Source of the DNA: Psychrobacter glacincola
GTDB taxonomy: Bacteria > Pseudomonadota > Gammaproteobacteria > Pseudomonadales > Moraxellaceae
Direction: 5' to 3'
Assembly: GCF_904846215.1 (NCBI RefSeq)
Contig: NZ_CAJGZK010000006.1
Span: 1-64,000, forward strand
Length of the DNA: 64,000 nt
Position 1 is the stretch's first letter. Each line of letters opens with the position of its first letter. The notes under the pieces are model-generated. The model had not been told where the DNA came from. It saw only the letters and a list, made by a program, of their open reading frames with translations, and did not search any database. This document shows positions 61,698 through 64,000 of this stretch, piece by piece. Position numbers and translations under genes: made by a program.

Positions 61698-63386
61698 ATG
61701 CACATCCAAAAAGCTTTCAAAGCCAAGCCACGTCCCGCGATTTATTCTTCTTTTATATCCAAGTCTATAACCACATCTACGCCCATATCTGCGCCGTCGA
61801 CACTATCGCTAGCGCTTGTATGTGCCCTGTCAATCAGTGCCTGTCAGCCAAGTACAGACGTTGCTAATGATAGCGCTGAAAATAACCGCAAAATTCAAGA
61901 GCACTCACAATCTCAGGCATTGACTCTTGAACGTGCTCAGACGATTGAGGCATTAGCTGGCGTACCTATGCAGCAGCTTGCAAGCTTTGATGCGCAGGAG
62001 ATCAAGCAAGGCGGTGATACGGGTATCAGTATTACCAGTAGTGAGAGCTACTCTAAACCTTCATCAAATATCACCGCATCTCGCAAAGGCAATTTTTTTA
62101 TTGGTAATGCGTTTTTTCGTCAGCCGTGGGTGATTGCGCCCGCCAGCACCGATAGCCGTGATGGTCTTGGCGCATTATTCAACGTTGCTGCCTGCCAGTC
62201 ATGTCATGTAAAAGATGGACGTGGTCACGCTCCGATGAACGCCGATGACGATGCCGACAGCTTACTGGTTCGTTTGGCGATGCCAGCCACTACCGACGAG
62301 CAACGCCAACAGTTAAAAAGCTCGCTCATCGAAAAAGTCGCTCATCCTATGTATGGTGGTCAGTTGCAAGACCGCGGTATTCAAGGCGTGCCGGCCGAAG
62401 CAAGAATAGCTGTAAAGTGGACAGACAAGCCGGTTACCTTTGCCGATGGATATGTGGAAACCTTGCGCGCGCCGACCTTTAACTTAACCAATCCAGGTTA
62501 TGGTGCGTTTGATGAGGCGCTCATGGTATCGCCACGCGTTGCTTTACCGATGATCGGGCTTGGGCTGCTCGAACAAATACCAGATGCTGATATTAAAAAA
62601 CAAGCGGTTAGCAATCATAAAAATAGCAATGATATTACAGGTAAATTCAATGTGGCCATGGACCCGCGAACGGGTAAAGTTGCCTTAGGGCGCTTCGGCT
62701 GGAAAGCGGGGCAAACCGAGCTGATTACCCAAAACCAAAGTGCTTTTAATGAAGATATGGGTTTGACGTCAAATATTCGCCCACATGAATCATGCATGCC
62801 AACGCAAACCGCTTGTAAGAATGCGATAACGGGCGCGGATGAGCAAGGTAGCGGTAAATCACCGGTTGAAGTTAGTGATGAAGTGGCAAAATTTGTAGAG
62901 TTTTATACTCGTAATTTGGCAGTACCGCATCGCCGTAATGCTGACGATAAGCTGGTACTGGCTGGCAAAAAACGCTTTTATGATATGGGCTGTCAAAGCT
63001 GCCATACGCCAAGATATCAGCTACCAAAAACTGCTGATGATCATCTTGAGCAGCATGGACAAGTGATTTATCCCTATACAGACATGTTGTTACATGACAT
63101 GGGTGATGATCTTGCGGATCGCACCATCGCTGGCAAGCTACCGGCAAAAGACTTGCAGGTTGAGTTTTTGGCAAATTCGTATGAATGGCGTACGCCGGCT
63201 TTATGGGGTATTGGACTTGCCCAAACGGTTGATTCACAAGCGACGTTTTTACATGATGGACGTGCGCGTACGCTGATGGAGGCGGTACTGTGGCATGGCG
63301 GTGAAGCAAAAAAACAACAGCAAAGAGTGTTGAAGCTAGATAAACAAGGGCGTGCTGAATTAAATGCGTTCTTACAATCATTATAA
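61698..63386 (+). CDS. Di-haem thiol-oxidoreductase-like lipoprotein (DUF1111)
   Basis: This 562-residue exported protein has a lipoprotein signal ending SLALVCALSISAC. Two c-type haem sites are visible: CQSCH at 166-170 and CQSCH at 432-436. FLHDGRARTLMEAVLWHGGE near the C-terminus resembles MauG/cytochrome c peroxidase-type di-haem proteins. DUF1111 members cluster with imelysins and are believed to serve iron acquisition, perhaps redox of iron. The frame opens at GTG 61641, but ATG at 61698 with AAGGTACTCT upstream gives a proper signal peptide. Its maturation needs the Ccm system encoded in this window. Confidence 0.92.
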   Translation: MHIQKAFKAKPRPAIYSSFISKSITTSTPISAPSTLSLALVCALSISACQPSTDVANDSAENNRKIQEHSQSQALTLERAQTIEALAGVPMQQLASFDAQEIKQGGDTGISITSSESYSKPSSNITASRKGNFFIGNAFFRQPWVIAPASTDSRDGLGALFNVAACQSCHVKDGRGHAPMNADDDADSLLVRLAMPATTDEQRQQLKSSLIEKVAHPMYGGQLQDRGIQGVPAEARIAVKWTDKPVTFADGYVETLRAPTFNLTNPGYGAFDEALMVSPRVALPMIGLGLLEQIPDADIKKQAVSNHKNSNDITGKFNVAMDPRTGKVALGRFGWKAGQTELITQNQSAFNEDMGLTSNIRPHESCMPTQTACKNAITGADEQGSGKSPVEVSDEVAKFVEFYTRNLAVPHRRNADDKLVLAGKKRFYDMGCQSCHTPRYQLPKTADDHLEQHGQVIYPYTDMLLHDMGDDLADRTIAGKLPAKDLQVEFLANSYEWRTPALWGIGLAQTVDSQATFLHDGRARTLMEAVLWHGGEAKKQQQRVLKLDKQGRAELNAFLQSL

Positions 63387-63499
63387 TAATTTTATTACTT
63401 AATTTTAATGACTGAATAACAGCTTGATAAGGTTATCCGCTTTATCAAATGAGAGACATAACGCACTAAATAATTATTAATAATATTACTGAGAAACTT

Positions 63500-64000
63500 A
63501 TGAAAATAAACCATGCTTTAGCAATGGCACTGTCGGCATTAAGTGCGGGAATACTCATTAGCTGCGTCAAACCTGCTGATGACAATAAAGCGGCTGAAGT
63601 AGATAGCCAAGTTGAACAAGGCAGCGCTGCGCCAAAAACTGGCGAGAATGCCACGGTTAATGGTAGTGCAGATAAAAATGCTGAAAAGATAGTTACTGTG
63701 GATATTAGTGCTGAGGTGGGGAAAACGTATTTAACCCATGTGGCTAATGATATTGTCATTCCAGCGTATACGGATGCGGCGAAACAAAGTGATTTGTTGC
63801 ATGATTTGGCACAAAAGCAGTGCCAAAAAGCACCAGTAACCGGTGACGAGTTGCAAGCGCTGCGCGATCAATGGTTAGTATTAGCGCAAGCATGGGCAAA
63901 TGCCGAGATGGTCAATTTCGGTCCTGCGACTGCCAGTATGAGCAATCTATACATTAACTATTATCCTGACGAACGTGGTCTGATACACAAGGGCGTTGCA
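63500..64000 (+). CDS. Second imelysin-family lipoprotein, truncated by window end
   Basis: The visible 167 residues begin MKINHALAMALSALSAGILISC, a lipoprotein signal with Cys22. An Ala/Glu/Asn-rich linker leads to VGKTYLTHVANDIVIPAYTD and LRDQWLVLAQAWANAEMVNF GP, a helical imelysin-like N-terminal half. The GxHxxE motif would lie beyond the window. It follows the di-haem gene by 113 bp on the same strand, completing an imelysin / DUF1111 / imelysin arrangement; a DUF1513 gene is often next in relatives. Confidence 0.85.
   Translation, partial: MKINHALAMALSALSAGILISCVKPADDNKAAEVDSQVEQGSAAPKTGENATVNGSADKNAEKIVTVDISAEVGKTYLTHVANDIVIPAYTDAAKQSDLLHDLAQKQCQKAPVTGDELQALRDQWLVLAQAWANAEMVNFGPATASMSNLYINYYPDERGLIHKGVA

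Noticed and set aside
1..64000. Phage, restriction, toxin-antitoxin or other defence genes, tRNA and rRNA genes
   Set aside because: No gene with the relevant motifs, no cloverleaf and no rRNA-like stretch was found on reading both strands.

Overview
The window is chromosomal DNA of a gammaproteobacterium of the family Moraxellaceae, most likely Psychrobacter. This rests on gene content (Acinetobacter/Psychrobacter-like FadE, NhaA, a Pil-Chp cluster, Min genes and a split ccm cluster), moderate GC, and the protein style, with acidic, Ser/Thr/Asn-rich linkers. The genus is an inference from reading, not a database match.

Layout. 1-201 is the right end of an IS630-like insertion sequence. 306-9421 carries a YeiH-type anion exporter with a divergent LysR regulator, a universal stress protein, a large M16C metalloprotease, two Nudix hydrolases and an HPP membrane protein. 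9436-10498 is a complete IS256-like element with matching inverted repeats, an 8-bp target duplication and a one-base frame break in an A6 run. 10662-26147 holds an MpaB/Lcp-like oxygenase, NhaA, a TSUP exporter, a dicarboxylate symporter, FadE, RadC, CoaBC with a His-rich insertion, a histone-deacetylase-like protein and two poorly known proteins. 26226-29834 is ccmABCDE, without ccmFGH. Then come an aldo/keto reductase, metNIQ, an OmpR-type two-component pair and an orphan efflux adaptor.

40128-52755 is a full Pil-Chp chemosensory operon (pilGHIJK-chpABC). Its PilJ has almost no periplasmic sensor and its ChpA has 2319 residues. Cytochrome b561, minCDE, a voltage-sensor-like membrane protein, a YihG-like acyltransferase and an OmpA-type lipoprotein follow. 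The window closes with an imelysin / di-haem oxidoreductase / imelysin iron locus that has Fur-box-like promoters.

The main unexplained feature is a family of about 140-bp dispersed elements: 13 full-length copies and 2 half copies. Each starts TATAGT and ends ACTATA or a close variant. Each has a central hairpin whose loop core is nearly constant, while the stem arms differ between subfamilies and still pair with each other. The termini resemble the right end of the IS630-like element at 1-201, so these look like non-autonomous MITEs carrying a structured cargo. They lie between genes, including between ccmD and ccmE and in the presumed leader of the iron locus. No tRNA, rRNA, CRISPR array, prophage or recognisable defence system was seen.
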